Positions 46,943 to 56,790 of a stretch of 64,000 bases of DNA are shown here, in pieces. Each line of letters begins with the position of its first letter. Position 1 is the stretch's first letter. This DNA is from an uncultured Bacilli bacterium (GTDB taxonomy: Bacteria; Bacillota_I; Bacilli_A; RFN20; CAG-826). The notes under the pieces were generated by a model. That model searched no databases, was not told the origin of the DNA, and saw only the letters and a program-made list of their open reading frames with translations. The stretch spans positions 124,001 through 188,000 of the forward strand of contig CALVUI010000002.1 in the NCBI GenBank assembly GCA_944363565.1, read 5' to 3'. Position numbers and translations under genes: made by a program.

Positions 46943-47669
46943 TCAAAAGAGGTTCGTATAACTACTATCGGTATCGTCAAAGGGATAGTAAGCGAAATGA
47001 TGGTCGAAATAAATCGTGAGGGCATCACAATATAACTTTTGAGACTCGCTGGTGGGATCACCTGAGGTACCAACCGCGAGGGAAAACTCCATGACCCCAG
47101 GCAAGACATAACGATGCCAGGAGAAGGTATAGGCCACTCCTTCTATTTCCTTATCGTAACTAGGTTCCTCGCTGGTCTCTTTCTTGAAAGAAGCATCCCT
47201 CATTTCTGCGGTTAACAAATATCATCCACCGAAGAGGCAGAAGACATATCGACAGATTGCCCGGGGACAATCCGAAGTTGTCGCATTCAACGGTTCTCAA
47301 ATCGGTCTTGAAATAATAGGGCTTCCCGTCCCCGAAACGATCAATGCCGACCTCTAGAAACAATGAAGGAGCCTTTTCGTTGTAACTACTCATCGTCTCC
47401 AAACGGTAGATCTGCATTCCGTCCTCTCTAACCCAGGCTTTTTTCAGGCCGGGATTATCAACTAAATAAGCGTGGTCTGTATGACTGAATTCAGTATCAA
47501 AAGAAATCGGAAACTCGTCCCAACTCGCACAATAGGAATCGATGACGGTGCGGGCGTTTTAAAGGTTTGCCGCCTCCGGATCCCCGCATCCCGATAAAGA
47601 AAGGAGGGCGGCAATCGCCCAGGGGGCTATTAATTTTCTGACCTTGACAAGTCCTGGATTAGAAAACAT
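46943..47669 (-). pseudogene. Decayed lipoprotein gene (nonsense codon plus frameshifts)
   Basis: From ATG 47669 (GGAGGAG upstream) the minus strand reads a lipoprotein signal ending ALLSLSGCGDPEAANL, then TAA. The same frame continues as coding-like NARTVIDSYCASWDEFPI, then IYRLETMSSYNEKAPS and VGIDRFGDGKPYYFKT. Near 47200-47260 the frame shifts twice (SVDMSSASSVDDI, then LTAEMRDASFKKE) before ending at 46943 with YYPFDDTDSSYTNLF. The parent was a secreted lipoprotein of about 240 residues of unknown family. The region is more AT-rich than its surroundings. Confidence 0.75.
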
Positions 47670-47796
47670 TGTCTCCTCCTTCTCCACCTCAGGTGGTTCC
47701 TTATGAAAGCAATTTAAAATACAAAAAGAGGATATTTTTCAATGATTAATTTCCCCTTCGAACTTCCCTTTTCTTTGCAAGAAAAGAGCGATGTCT
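47670..47796. other. AT-rich intergenic region
   Basis: Between the decayed lipoprotein gene and the TupA-like gene. It holds a 13-base palindrome CCACCTCAGGTGG near 47685 and the TTGCAA -35 of the rightward promoter. No small gene seen. Confidence 0.5.
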
Positions 47797-47802
47797 TATA
47801 CT
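47775..47802 (+). promoter_or_regulatory. Promoter of the TupA-like gene, leaderless spacing
   Basis: TTGCAA (47775-47780), a 16-base spacer and TATACT (47797-47802), ending six bases before ATG 47809. The in-frame ATG at 47791 lies upstream of the -10 and is unlikely to be used. Confidence 0.6.
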
Positions 47803-47808
47803 TCCTTT

Positions 47809-48720
47809 ATGCTAGCGAAAAGACTGCACGAAAACAAAATTAAACGCTTCTTTCTCGCGCCTCTTAGGCCTCTTGTAAAAGCCATTTCCCCGGTCGCTTA
47901 CGTCAAGGCGGAATATCATTACATCACCCACCACCGCCTTAACCTCAAAAACCCGGTCCGCTACACCGAAAAGCTCCAATGGCTCCGCCTCTATGGCTAT
48001 CCCAAGGACCCACGGGTCATCCGCTGTGCCGGTCGGGCCACGGTCAGGGACTATGTCGAAGAACTGGGTCTAGAGGACATCCTCATCCCCGTCTACGGGG
48101 TCTATGACCGCTTCGAGGACATCGACTTTGCCACCCTTCCCAAAAGCTTCGTCATCAAATGCACCCACGCCTCGGGCTATAACGTAATCGTCCTGGATAA
48201 GGACAAGCTAGATCTTGAGACAACGAAACAGAAATTCCATAAGTGGCTAACGACTGACTACGGAAGGAAAACCGTCGAGCCCCATTATTCGAAGATCAAA
48301 CCCCAAATCATCATCGAAGAATACATCGGGGGAAAGACCCTTCCGACCGAATACAAGATCCATGTCTTCAACGGGATGGCCAAAAGCCTCTATGTCGTGA
48401 CGGGCCGCGGGAGCGACATCCGTTACAACAACTACTACATCGACTGGACCCCCTTCGACGGAAGCCAGTTCAATGGTTGGCTGAAGACCGAAAAACCATT
48501 GGAAAAGCCTTCAAATTTCGAAGATATGGTGAAAATCGCCGAAACCTTGGCGGCCCCCTTCCCCTTCGTCCGGGTCGACCTCTATGACATCGATGGCAGG
48601 ATCTATTTCTCCGAAATGACCTTCACGCCGGCCAAAGGGACCCTGATCTTCGACGACGACCGTGCCGACTTCGAAATGGGCAAATGGCTGACCCTTCCTA
48701 CTTCCAGGAAGAGTCGATGA
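47809..48720 (+). CDS. TupA-like ATP-grasp protein (glycan/teichuronopeptide-type)
   Basis: 303 residues. Family features: KNPVRYTEKLQWLRLYGY, SFVIKCTHASGYNVIVLDKDKLD, EEYIGGKTLPTEYKIHVFNGMAK, and VDLYDIDGRIYFSEMTFTPAKG, the metal-binding end of an ATP-grasp fold. TupA-like proteins occur in capsule, exopolysaccharide and teichuronopeptide loci and are thought to ligate amino acids or similar groups to glycans. Start ATG 47809. The 3' end overlaps the convergent lipoprotein gene by 23 bases. Confidence 0.85.
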   Translation: MLAKRLHENKIKRFFLAPLRPLVKAISPVAYVKAEYHYITHHRLNLKNPVRYTEKLQWLRLYGYPKDPRVIRCAGRATVRDYVEELGLEDILIPVYGVYDRFEDIDFATLPKSFVIKCTHASGYNVIVLDKDKLDLETTKQKFHKWLTTDYGRKTVEPHYSKIKPQIIIEEYIGGKTLPTEYKIHVFNGMAKSLYVVTGRGSDIRYNNYYIDWTPFDGSQFNGWLKTEKPLEKPSNFEDMVKIAETLAAPFPFVRVDLYDIDGRIYFSEMTFTPAKGTLIFDDDRADFEMGKWLTLPTSRKSR

Positions 48721-49621
48721 ACATCACTTCGTAGACCGAGAAGCCGAAGAAGGGTCCTTCCTCGGCATAGGAGAAACGATAGTTTTCATAGCCTTCGAAA
48801 TAGCCTTCTTCCGGCATCTCGAAGGAAATCGCATATCCGACGATCCCTTTCTCGAAGAAGGACTCCCCGAAGGCATCGAGGAGGCTACTGCCGACCAAAG
48901 AGACGGCGCTGCCCCCGGAATTGATCGGAAACATGGCCTTTTCGTAAACCAGTTCGTAGTAGTCGTAGACCCCTTCGTGGTCGACATAGAAACGTAAGAC
49001 CACGTCGGCGGTCACGAAACGGGCCTCCGTATTTTCGGAAGTATTGCCCCTAAGGCTCAAGGCGAAGACGTCCCCATCGACCAGGGTCTTGGGCAAAAGG
49101 GTCTTGAAGCCTTCTTCTTCCATTTGGACTCTGGCATTCGCGTACCAACTATGGCACTCGAGTTGGCCATTGTAGAGCTTGCTGAGGACCCCTTGCTTGA
49201 AGCCCTCATCGACATGGGCCAAGGCATGGTCCTTCCCGAAGGAGCGTTCCCCCTCGTCATCCAAACGCGAAGCGATGGAGTCGAGGCGCTCGTAGGGAAC
49301 CACCTTCCCATCCGCATCGGTGTAGGTGAAGAGTTCGGGATAACGGTCTTTCATCCCAAAGGAAGGGAAGGAATCGCTTTGGCTTTCCTGATCCCCGTCG
49401 AAGAAATAAGCTTCCCCGTCTTCGTAGGCCTCGGTCGCCCTTTGAAAAACGACACGCTCGCCGATCAAAGAACATTCCTTGTCCCCGATTTCGTCATAAT
49501 TCCGGAGATAGTTCTCCTCGAACAACGACCCATCGTAGGCCGGCGGGGCATAAAGGGGGTTGGTGGAACAGGAGCAAAGGAAGAAAGAGAGAAGAAGCAA
49601 AGGCAGACGTTTGGTTTTCAT
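48698..49621 (-). CDS. Lipoprotein of unknown function in glycan locus
   Basis: 307 residues. N-terminal MKTKRLPLLLLSFFLCSCS is a lipoprotein signal; Cys18 is the likely lipidation site, with Cys16 an alternative. The mature part is soluble, acidic and beta-rich (RVVFQRATEAYEDGEAYFFD, ADVVLRFYVDHEGVYDYY). No known domain. The ATG shares one base with the stop of the upstream polymerase-like gene (TAATG), so it belongs to the operon starting at 51989. Confidence 0.8.
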   Translation of the reverse strand: MKTKRLPLLLLSFFLCSCSTNPLYAPPAYDGSLFEENYLRNYDEIGDKECSLIGERVVFQRATEAYEDGEAYFFDGDQESQSDSFPSFGMKDRYPELFTYTDADGKVVPYERLDSIASRLDDEGERSFGKDHALAHVDEGFKQGVLSKLYNGQLECHSWYANARVQMEEEGFKTLLPKTLVDGDVFALSLRGNTSENTEARFVTADVVLRFYVDHEGVYDYYELVYEKAMFPINSGGSAVSLVGSSLLDAFGESFFEKGIVGYAISFEMPEEGYFEGYENYRFSYAEEGPFFGFSVYEVMFIDSSWK

Positions 49622-51060
49622 TAGGCTTTGACCTCCTCTTCCATGACCTTCTTTTCTTCTTGGCCCGGGGTATAGGTATAACCGAGGATCAAGAGGAGGA
49701 CCAATGGCCAGAAAGAATTAAACAATGGCGAAAAATAAGAAGAAGCGGTAAAGCGGTTGACCGCGAAGGGCAGGGCGTCGTAACCGAAGGTATAAAAGAA
49801 GAAGATGCCAAGGACTAGGGCCACGAGGCCGGCTTTGCCGGCATCGTCCTTCCCCCTAATTAGGTAACGCCTCAGGGAGCCGGTGCTATATAGAATAAGG
49901 ATGATCATGGCGACAAAGGGGACGAAGCCACCCTCGAGGAGGATCTCGAATTCAAAGGAGAAGTTGGAGAGCTCGGTGATCGGAAGGGGCGAGCCCCCGC
50001 CGAAGACGGTATAGGAGTCATGGTAGACCCCGAAGAGGATGCTGAGGATGACATCACCGGTCGAAGCCCCGGCGTAGGAGCCCCCGTGGAAGAGGGCTGA
50101 GACCGTCTTGTTGATGGAAGAGAAGCGACCCGAATTGAAGATGGCATCGAGGAGGGGGCTTGAAGAGATGAACGAGAATTCGAAAGCCCCGTTGAGGATA
50201 ACGAGGAAGAGGAACAAAAGTCCGAGTCCGATGACGGTCCAAAAGGCGATGGTCGGGACCTTACCCGGCTCTTCCTTGACCTTGAGGTAACGGTAGAGAA
50301 CCAAGATGAGGATGGCTAGAAGCGAGAGGCAGATCCCTTTGACATCCACCATTGAGAGAAGGAAGAGCCAGCCGATGGCAGACGTAAGAGCGTTCACCGC
50401 GATTTCCGCCTTGTTTTCCTTCTTCCAATAAAAGAGGGAAGCGGCGCCGGAGGCCAAGACGGCGGCCGGCCCGACCGCCACATCGGGTTTCACCAAAGTA
50501 AGGGTGAAGTTATAAAGGTAATTGGATTCATTGCCGATGCGATGTGGGATCCCTTCGTAAAAGTAGACGTAGGACGAATGGGTAAGGGGATAGAACAAGG
50601 GATAAGAAGCGAGGTTGGCGATGAGGTTGACGCTGACAAGCAAAGCCAAACCAAGAAGAATGGCAAAAAAGAGGCATTTCGGTTTAAAGACCTCCGAATT
50701 GCGGAGAAAATAGCCAACTAAGAAGCTCGAAAACAGACCGACGAAGAGAAGGAGGCAGCTGGCGAAGGCCCCGAAGGAATCGACATAGAAACGGTTGATC
50801 GAGGCAAAGAGGAGGAAGACCAAAAGGGGAATGAAATAGGAGAGCCTTAAGCCCCTTTCGGCCTTGGGCCCGAAGAGGGGACCGTTGGAGAAAATCGCGA
50901 GGCCCGCCGCCAAGACGAAGAAGAGGATCCAATAGACCAAGAGGCCGTTGCCCCGGTCCCCGGCCCCGAAAGAAAGAAGGAACAAGAGGGCCAAGACCAC
51001 AAACGGCACTCCATACCGCTTGAGGCTTTCCATGTTCAGAAATTTCTTCACCAGTAGCAT
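49621..51060 (-). CDS. O-antigen polymerase/ligase-like membrane protein
   Basis: About 479 residues with roughly eleven to twelve helices and a large outside loop in the second half (residues about 300-360, with NSGRFSSINKTVSALFHGG and VFGGGSPLP). This is the pattern of Wzy polymerases and WaaL-like ligases. Helices include VPFVVLALLFLLSFGAG, YFIPLLVFLLFASINRFYV and FVPFVAMIILILYST. Start uncertain: ATG 51060 overlaps the upstream stop; a GTG at 51051 and an ATG at 51033 are alternatives. Co-transcribed with the GT-D-like gene and the lipoprotein. Confidence 0.75.
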   Translation of the reverse strand: MLLVKKFLNMESLKRYGVPFVVLALLFLLSFGAGDRGNGLLVYWILFFVLAAGLAIFSNGPLFGPKAERGLRLSYFIPLLVFLLFASINRFYVDSFGAFASCLLLFVGLFSSFLVGYFLRNSEVFKPKCLFFAILLGLALLVSVNLIANLASYPLFYPLTHSSYVYFYEGIPHRIGNESNYLYNFTLTLVKPDVAVGPAAVLASGAASLFYWKKENKAEIAVNALTSAIGWLFLLSMVDVKGICLSLLAILILVLYRYLKVKEEPGKVPTIAFWTVIGLGLLFLFLVILNGAFEFSFISSSPLLDAIFNSGRFSSINKTVSALFHGGSYAGASTGDVILSILFGVYHDSYTVFGGGSPLPITELSNFSFEFEILLEGGFVPFVAMIILILYSTGSLRRYLIRGKDDAGKAGLVALVLGIFFFYTFGYDALPFAVNRFTASSYFSPLFNSFWPLVLLLILGYTYTPGQEEKKVMEEEVKA

Positions 51061-51989
51061 CCCCCTTCGATCTTCTGATAGCCGGCCGGCTTTTTGCTGG
51101 GCCTTATCCAATATTCATTGACGTATTTGGCGACGTGCTCGCGGTTTTCCCACCTCTTGCCCATGATCCCGAAGAGGGTCTGGGTGGCCCCGCCGGTTTG
51201 TAAGGCCATCTTGCCGAGACTTTTGATATAGAAGCAAAGGAGGGCGCCGTAGGCCCCGGCCCCGATGAGGGCGATGTCGAAGTCGATGAGGCGGATCCTC
51301 TCTTCCATCTCCTCGAGGTAACGCATGAAAGAAGGGAAACGTTCGTCGACCACGTCCCCGCAGGTCAAAGGGGCTTCGAGGACCTTGAGGTCAAATTCCG
51401 GGAGGATGTTCGAAGAAGGGGGAAAGAGTTTCTCGCGTTTCGTATATTGCTTTTGGATGTCGTCGGCAAAGCCGGAGACAACCAGGACTTTCTTGCCCGC
51501 GAGCAAGGGAGTCCAACCCCCGAGCAGGGGTTCAAGGGCCCAGTTCTGGATGGCCTTCGCCTTCTTCATGTATTTGGCGGCAAAATAGTCCTCCATGTGG
51601 ATGCCGGTGATCCCCAAGAGATCGCAGTTGGCACACTTCTCAAAGAAGTAGTGGCTATATTCGCTTAGATGCCGGTCCCCGGTCGGGTAATAACCGGCCC
51701 TCTCCTTCATGGCGATCCTCACCGCCTCCTTATAGGTTTTCTTGAAGCCGAGGTCGATCTTTTCGGTAGCATTGAGGCACCCTAGTTCCGAGGCTCCGAA
51801 ACGAACCGCGCAGAAAGGCTCTCCCCTTTCGATGTATTCCTTGATCAGGGCTTTGGAATACTCGAGGGTGATGCCTTTTTGGCCATTGAAGGAGGTGAGG
51901 TCCCTCCCCTTATGGAAAAAACGGACCCCCACCGCGGTCGGGACGTTTTCTAGGAACGAGGCGATGTAGGAGAGACGACCGCTACTCAC
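51048..51989 (-). CDS. GT-D-like glycosyltransferase candidate (DUF1792-related)
   Basis: 313 residues. FCAVRFGASELGCL resembles the RFGDGE motif of GT-D (DUF1792) enzymes but with Ala-Ser-Glu instead of Asp-Gly-Glu. YPTGDRHLSEYSHYFF, KKVLVVSGFADDI, and IALIGAGAYGALLCFYIKSLGK followed by QTGGATQTLFGIMGKRW fit a Rossmann-type fold. GTG start at 51989, with TAAAAT ending six bases upstream. First gene of the glycan operon. The family link is by motif resemblance only. Confidence 0.68.
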   Translation of the reverse strand: MSSGRLSYIASFLENVPTAVGVRFFHKGRDLTSFNGQKGITLEYSKALIKEYIERGEPFCAVRFGASELGCLNATEKIDLGFKKTYKEAVRIAMKERAGYYPTGDRHLSEYSHYFFEKCANCDLLGITGIHMEDYFAAKYMKKAKAIQNWALEPLLGGWTPLLAGKKVLVVSGFADDIQKQYTKREKLFPPSSNILPEFDLKVLEAPLTCGDVVDERFPSFMRYLEEMEERIRLIDFDIALIGAGAYGALLCFYIKSLGKMALQTGGATQTLFGIMGKRWENREHVAKYVNEYWIRPSKKPAGYQKIEGGCYW

Positions 51990-51995
51990 GGGAGT

Positions 51996-52001
51996 ATTTT
52001 A
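51996..52001 (-). promoter_or_regulatory. -10-like hexamer of the GT-D-like gene, leaderless spacing
   Basis: Minus strand TAAAAT ends six bases before GTG 51989. Confidence 0.5.
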
Positions 52002-52052
52002 CTCTCTATTGAACTTAAATTCGCTCTACTTTCTTCGCGGGCCTTTTGACCC

Positions 52053-52058
52053 TATAAT
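52053..52058 (+). promoter_or_regulatory. -10 of enolase gene (leadered)
   Basis: TATAAT lies 47 bases upstream of ATG 52106. The leader carries AAGGAG (52091-52096), nine bases before the ATG. This is a contrast case to the leaderless genes. Confidence 0.55.
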
Positions 52059-52105
52059 TTATCCGGCTTACAAAGCAAGGAAAGCCATGTAAGGAGAAAT
52101 ACTAG

Positions 52106-53404
<1,299 letters not shown>

Positions 53405-53423
53405 GGTCTTACTCCAAGGGAAG

Positions 53424-53448
53424 AGCCCCGCTTCGGCGGGGCTTTTTT
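53424..53448 (+). terminator. Enolase terminator
   Basis: AGCCCCGC-TTCG-GCGGGGCT hairpin with a stable C(UUCG)G loop followed by six T. Confidence 0.93.
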
Positions 53449-53459
53449 CTTGGTCAAAG

Positions 53460-53484
53460 AAAAAGGCCGCCTCTAGGGGCGGCC
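53460..53484 (-). terminator. Terminator of the glucan operon
   Basis: Minus strand GGCCGCC and GGCGGCC stem followed by TTTTTC, 12 bases after the stop of the ATPase gene. It ends the roughly 10-kb operon that enters from the right edge. Confidence 0.85.
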
Positions 53485-53496
53485 CCTACATCTCAA

Positions 53497-54921
53497 TCAA
53501 AGAATCCTTAGGCCGGTCGCAACATCGAAGAGATGGTGTTTCCCTTTCTTGAAGCTGAGTCCGACAGTCGGCTTCCCGCTATGGAAGTCGCTGGCCGATA
53601 TCTTGGCCACGATCTTCTGGCCGGCGAAGGCCACGTGGACGTAGTACTCGGCCCCGAGGAGTTCGGCGACGTCGATGGTTCCTTTGTGGGTCCCTTTGGG
53701 TCCTAGGACGATGTCTTCGGGACGGATCCCGAAGTAGATGTCCCCACCCTTCTTTTCAAGGAAGGCCTCCGCGCTGGCGATTTCCTTCTTGAGTTGGCTT
53801 TCCTCCTCATCGTAATGGGGAGGCAGGGTTCCGAGGATCTTCTTTTCCTCCGCCATCTGTTCCCGGGTTTTCCGATCGGCTCTCAAGGCCTCCAGGCGTT
53901 CCTTGAGTCTACTGACCTCGTTTTCGTAATAGGCAAGGATCTTCTTCCCTTCCTCTTTGAGATCGAGCGCGCTTCCGTCGGCAAAGCGGATTTGTCCTTC
54001 CTCATAGACGGCCTTCACGATGTTCATGGTCGGGGAACCAATGAAGGTGGCGACGAAGACATTGCGGGGATGGTCGTAGATCTCCCTCGGGGTTCCGACC
54101 TGTTGGATGTAGCCGTTTTTCATAACCACGATCCGGTCCGCCATCGTCATGGCCTCGGTCTGGTCATGGGTGACGTAGATCATCGTGTTCTTGAGGCGGT
54201 CATGGAGCTTGATGAGCTCGCTCCGCATCTGGACCCGGAGTTTGGCGTCGAGGTTGCTGAGAGGCTCATCGAGCAGGAAGATCTTGGCATTGCGGACAAT
54301 GGCACGGCCCAAAGCCACCCGTTGGCACTGGCCACCCGAAAGGGCGGTCGGCTTCCGGTCGAGGTAGGGGGTGATTTCCAATAACTCCGAGGCCTCCTTG
54401 ATCCGGCGGTCGATCTCTTCTTTCTCGAGGCCGCTTAAGCCGAAGGCCATGTTGTCATAGACGCTCATATGGGGATAGAGGGCGTAGCTTTGGAAGACCA
54501 TCGAGACCCCTCTTTCCTTTGGCAGGAGCTCGTTGCTATAACGGCCCCCGATGTAGAGGGATCCGTAGGTGATGTCCTCGAGGCCGGCGATCATCCTTAG
54601 GGTCGTCGACTTCCCGCAGCCCGAGGGCCCGACCAAGACGATGAACTCCCCGTCCTTGATGTCGAGGTTGAAGTCATGGACGGCCTCGACCCGGTTGGCA
54701 TAGATCTTGGTGACGTTTTCGCACCTCAAAAGGACATCGTCGCCCTTTTGGACGGCCGAGGCTTCCTTCTTGAGGGAGGCGGCGGCCTTGTCGACCGCTT
54801 TGGCGTAGGCGCTGTTGCGGTTGAGGATCCGGGTTTCTTCCTCGAATTCCTTCTGCTCTTCCTTGGCCTTGGCCTTATGCCTTTCGAAGAAGGCCTTGAT
54901 CTTTTCCTTGTCTAATGCCAT
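53497..54921 (-). CDS. MsmK/UgpC-type sugar ABC transporter ATPase with N-terminal extension and coiled insertion
   Basis: 474 residues, against about 370 for typical MsmK/UgpC. Walker [11 protein letters not shown] (98-107), signature [15 protein letters not shown], Walker [18 protein letters not shown]-loop [11 protein letters not shown]. Residues 1-62 are an added charged helical segment. Residues about 330-400 insert a predicted coiled coil ([18 protein letters not shown]) into the regulatory OB domain. The ATG at 54921 has GGGGAGG five bases upstream. Powers the permease pair at 61472-63454, probably for beta-glucan oligosaccharides. Confidence 0.92.
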   Translation of the reverse strand: MALDKEKIKAFFERHKAKAKEEQKEFEEETRILNRNSAYAKAVDKAAASLKKEASAVQKGDDVLLRCENVTKIYANRVEAVHDFNLDIKDGEFIVLVGPSGCGKSTTLRMIAGLEDITYGSLYIGGRYSNELLPKERGVSMVFQSYALYPHMSVYDNMAFGLSGLEKEEIDRRIKEASELLEITPYLDRKPTALSGGQCQRVALGRAIVRNAKIFLLDEPLSNLDAKLRVQMRSELIKLHDRLKNTMIYVTHDQTEAMTMADRIVVMKNGYIQQVGTPREIYDHPRNVFVATFIGSPTMNIVKAVYEEGQIRFADGSALDLKEEGKKILAYYENEVSRLKERLEALRADRKTREQMAEEKKILGTLPPHYDEEESQLKKEIASAEAFLEKKGGDIYFGIRPEDIVLGPKGTHKGTIDVAELLGAEYYVHVAFAGQKIVAKISASDFHSGKPTVGLSFKKGKHHLFDVATGLRIL

Positions 54922-54935
54922 CTTGCCTCCCCTCC

Positions 54936-55820
54936 TCAAAGATAATCATTCCACTGATAGACGCGGACGTAATCGATTTTGAACTCGGCCGATTCGAAGT
55001 CACGGGGCGGCATGGTGCCATTATCGAAGTTGCCCCCGACCGCGAGGTTCAAAAGGATGTGAAAGTCACGGTCGAAAGGGGCTCCGTCATCATCGGGATA
55101 GACCCGTCCGCCGTCGGGATGCCAGGTCCTTAAAGGCACCGTGAAGAAGTTTTCGTCATCGACGAACCAGTTGATCTCCTCCTCGTCCCATTCAATCGCG
55201 TAGACGTGGAAGTCGGTATTGCTCTCCCCGTTCCTTCTCGAGAAGGACTTGGTCCCGGTTTGGTAGGTATGGCCCGAGAGGGTCGCGTAATGGAGGGCCC
55301 CGGAGGTGGCGAGGTCGCTAGACCCACGGGCTTCCATGATGTCGATCTCACCGCTATCGGGCCAGCCGCGGCCATTGTAGGGTTCTTCCGGAAGCATCCA
55401 GAAAGCCGGCCACATCCCATCGACCTTCGGTAGAGCCATCCGGGCCTCGAAACGACCGTAGGTCCAGGCCACCTTCTGGTAGGTCCTGATCCGGGCGGAA
55501 GTGTATTCAAAGGTCTTCCCTTCCCCTTGGACCGCTTCTTTCTTGGCGGTGATGACCATGTTCTCCCCGTCGAAGGAAATGTTGTCTTCCTGGTACCACT
55601 GGGCTTCGCTGTTGCCCCAGCCGGGGTTGCCGAAAGCCGCCCCGTTCCCGGTCATGACATCCCAATAGTCCTTGTTGAGGGTACCCTCATTGAATTCATC
55701 GCTCCAAACCAGGGTGAAATCACCGTTGGTTTGGGTCGGATTGTCCCCGCAGGAAGAAAGGCTTATAAGCGGCAACAAGGCCAAAATCCATGCAAAATAG
55801 GCGTATCTTTTAGTTTTCAT
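54936..55820 (-). CDS. GH16 lipoprotein, laminarinase-like
   Basis: 294 residues. Lipoprotein signal ends LISLSSC, with Cys24 as anchor. The jelly-roll catalytic domain contains [34 protein letters not shown] and the active-site [10 protein letters not shown] (Glu158, Asp160, Glu163). The E-I-D-I-M-E spacing with the extra Met is that of laminarinase-type GH16 rather than lichenase-type. It cleaves beta-1,3-glucan at the cell surface (inference). It overlaps the neighbouring GH16 gene by 11 bases. Confidence 0.93.
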   Translation of the reverse strand: MKTKRYAYFAWILALLPLISLSSCGDNPTQTNGDFTLVWSDEFNEGTLNKDYWDVMTGNGAAFGNPGWGNSEAQWYQEDNISFDGENMVITAKKEAVQGEGKTFEYTSARIRTYQKVAWTYGRFEARMALPKVDGMWPAFWMLPEEPYNGRGWPDSGEIDIMEARGSSDLATSGALHYATLSGHTYQTGTKSFSRRNGESNTDFHVYAIEWDEEEINWFVDDENFFTVPLRTWHPDGGRVYPDDDGAPFDRDFHILLNLAVGGNFDNGTMPPRDFESAEFKIDYVRVYQWNDYL

Positions 55821-56790
55821 AAACCCTCACATAATCAACTTGCATCTGGCAGGGGAGGTTGGCGTCGTTAGGCAACTGGCCACCGATGAAGTTCCCGCCG
55901 ATGGCGAGATTGAACAAGATGAAGAAGTCCTGGTTGAAGGGGGCGGCGCTCCCTCCGTAGGCACTCCAGGTTTGCCACTGGTAACTATAGACGGTGTGGA
56001 AGGTCACCCCGTCGACATAGAAGGAGATGTGGTCTTCTTGCCAGTCGACCCCATAGACGTGCCAATCGGTGACCGAGCTAGATAAGCGGTGGTCACCGGA
56101 AGTGAACTGGCAGGACCACCAGTCGCTTTGGTTCTCGTTTCCGGTATGGAGGGTCGAGAGGTATTCATAGGGTTGGTTACCCCGGTTTTCCATGATGTCG
56201 ATCTCCCCGTTCCAGGGCCAACCGCGGCCCTGGTAGAGGTTTTCCGGCAGCATCCAGAAGGCCGGCCAACTGCCGGTGATGCCGGGTAGACGCATCCGGG
56301 CTTCGATCCGCCCATAGGTGAAGAAGGCCTTGCCTTGGGTCTTGATGCGGGCCGAGGTATACCTCATACCCCCATAGTCCTCGCGCTTGGCGGTGATGGT
56401 CAGATAGCCACCCCCGACCGTCGCGTTTTCGGCCCGGTAGTACTGCTGTTCGTTGTTACCCCAGCCATCGCCCCTAGTCCCCGTCTCGCAGGTCCAGTAG
56501 GCTGGATTGAGGGCATTCCCGTCGAATTCGTCCTGCCAGATGATCTTGTCCCCCTCACTGGTGGAGGAACTGGTCTGGGTCTCTCCTCCGGTCGAGGTGG
56601 AACTCGAACTCGTCTCCTTCTCCCCGTCCTCGCTCGAAGTCGTATCTTCTTCGGGCTCCGAAGAAGTCGAAGATTCGGAGGGAATGGGTTCCTCGCTGGT
56701 CGAGGTCTTCTGGGGTCCAAAGGTAAAGGTGCAGGAACTGAGGCTTAAGACAAAGAGTCCAAGCAAAGAAGCCAAATATGATTTCTTCAT
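55810..56790 (-). CDS. GH16 lipoprotein with Ser/Thr/Glu linker
   Basis: 326 residues. The lipoprotein signal ends FVLSLSSC (Cys20). Residues 25-80 are a flexible Ser/Thr/Glu-rich linker that would hold the enzyme away from the membrane. The GH16 domain has [37 protein letters not shown] and the catalytic GEIDIMENRG (Glu196, Asp198, Glu201). A second laminarinase-type enzyme in tandem with 54936-55820. It starts inside the phosphorylase stop (ATGA). Confidence 0.93.
   Translation of the reverse strand: MKKSYLASLLGLFVLSLSSCTFTFGPQKTSTSEEPIPSESSTSSEPEEDTTSSEDGEKETSSSSTSTGGETQTSSSTSEGDKIIWQDEFDGNALNPAYWTCETGTRGDGWGNNEQQYYRAENATVGGGYLTITAKREDYGGMRYTSARIKTQGKAFFTYGRIEARMRLPGITGSWPAFWMLPENLYQGRGWPWNGEIDIMENRGNQPYEYLSTLHTGNENQSDWWSCQFTSGDHRLSSSVTDWHVYGVDWQEDHISFYVDGVTFHTVYSYQWQTWSAYGGSAAPFNQDFFILFNLAIGGNFIGGQLPNDANLPCQMQVDYVRVYEN

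Noticed and set aside
46600-47800. A genomic island boundary at the AT-rich stretch
   Set aside because: AT-richness is limited to the decayed gene and its promoter. There is no tRNA, integrase or direct repeat.
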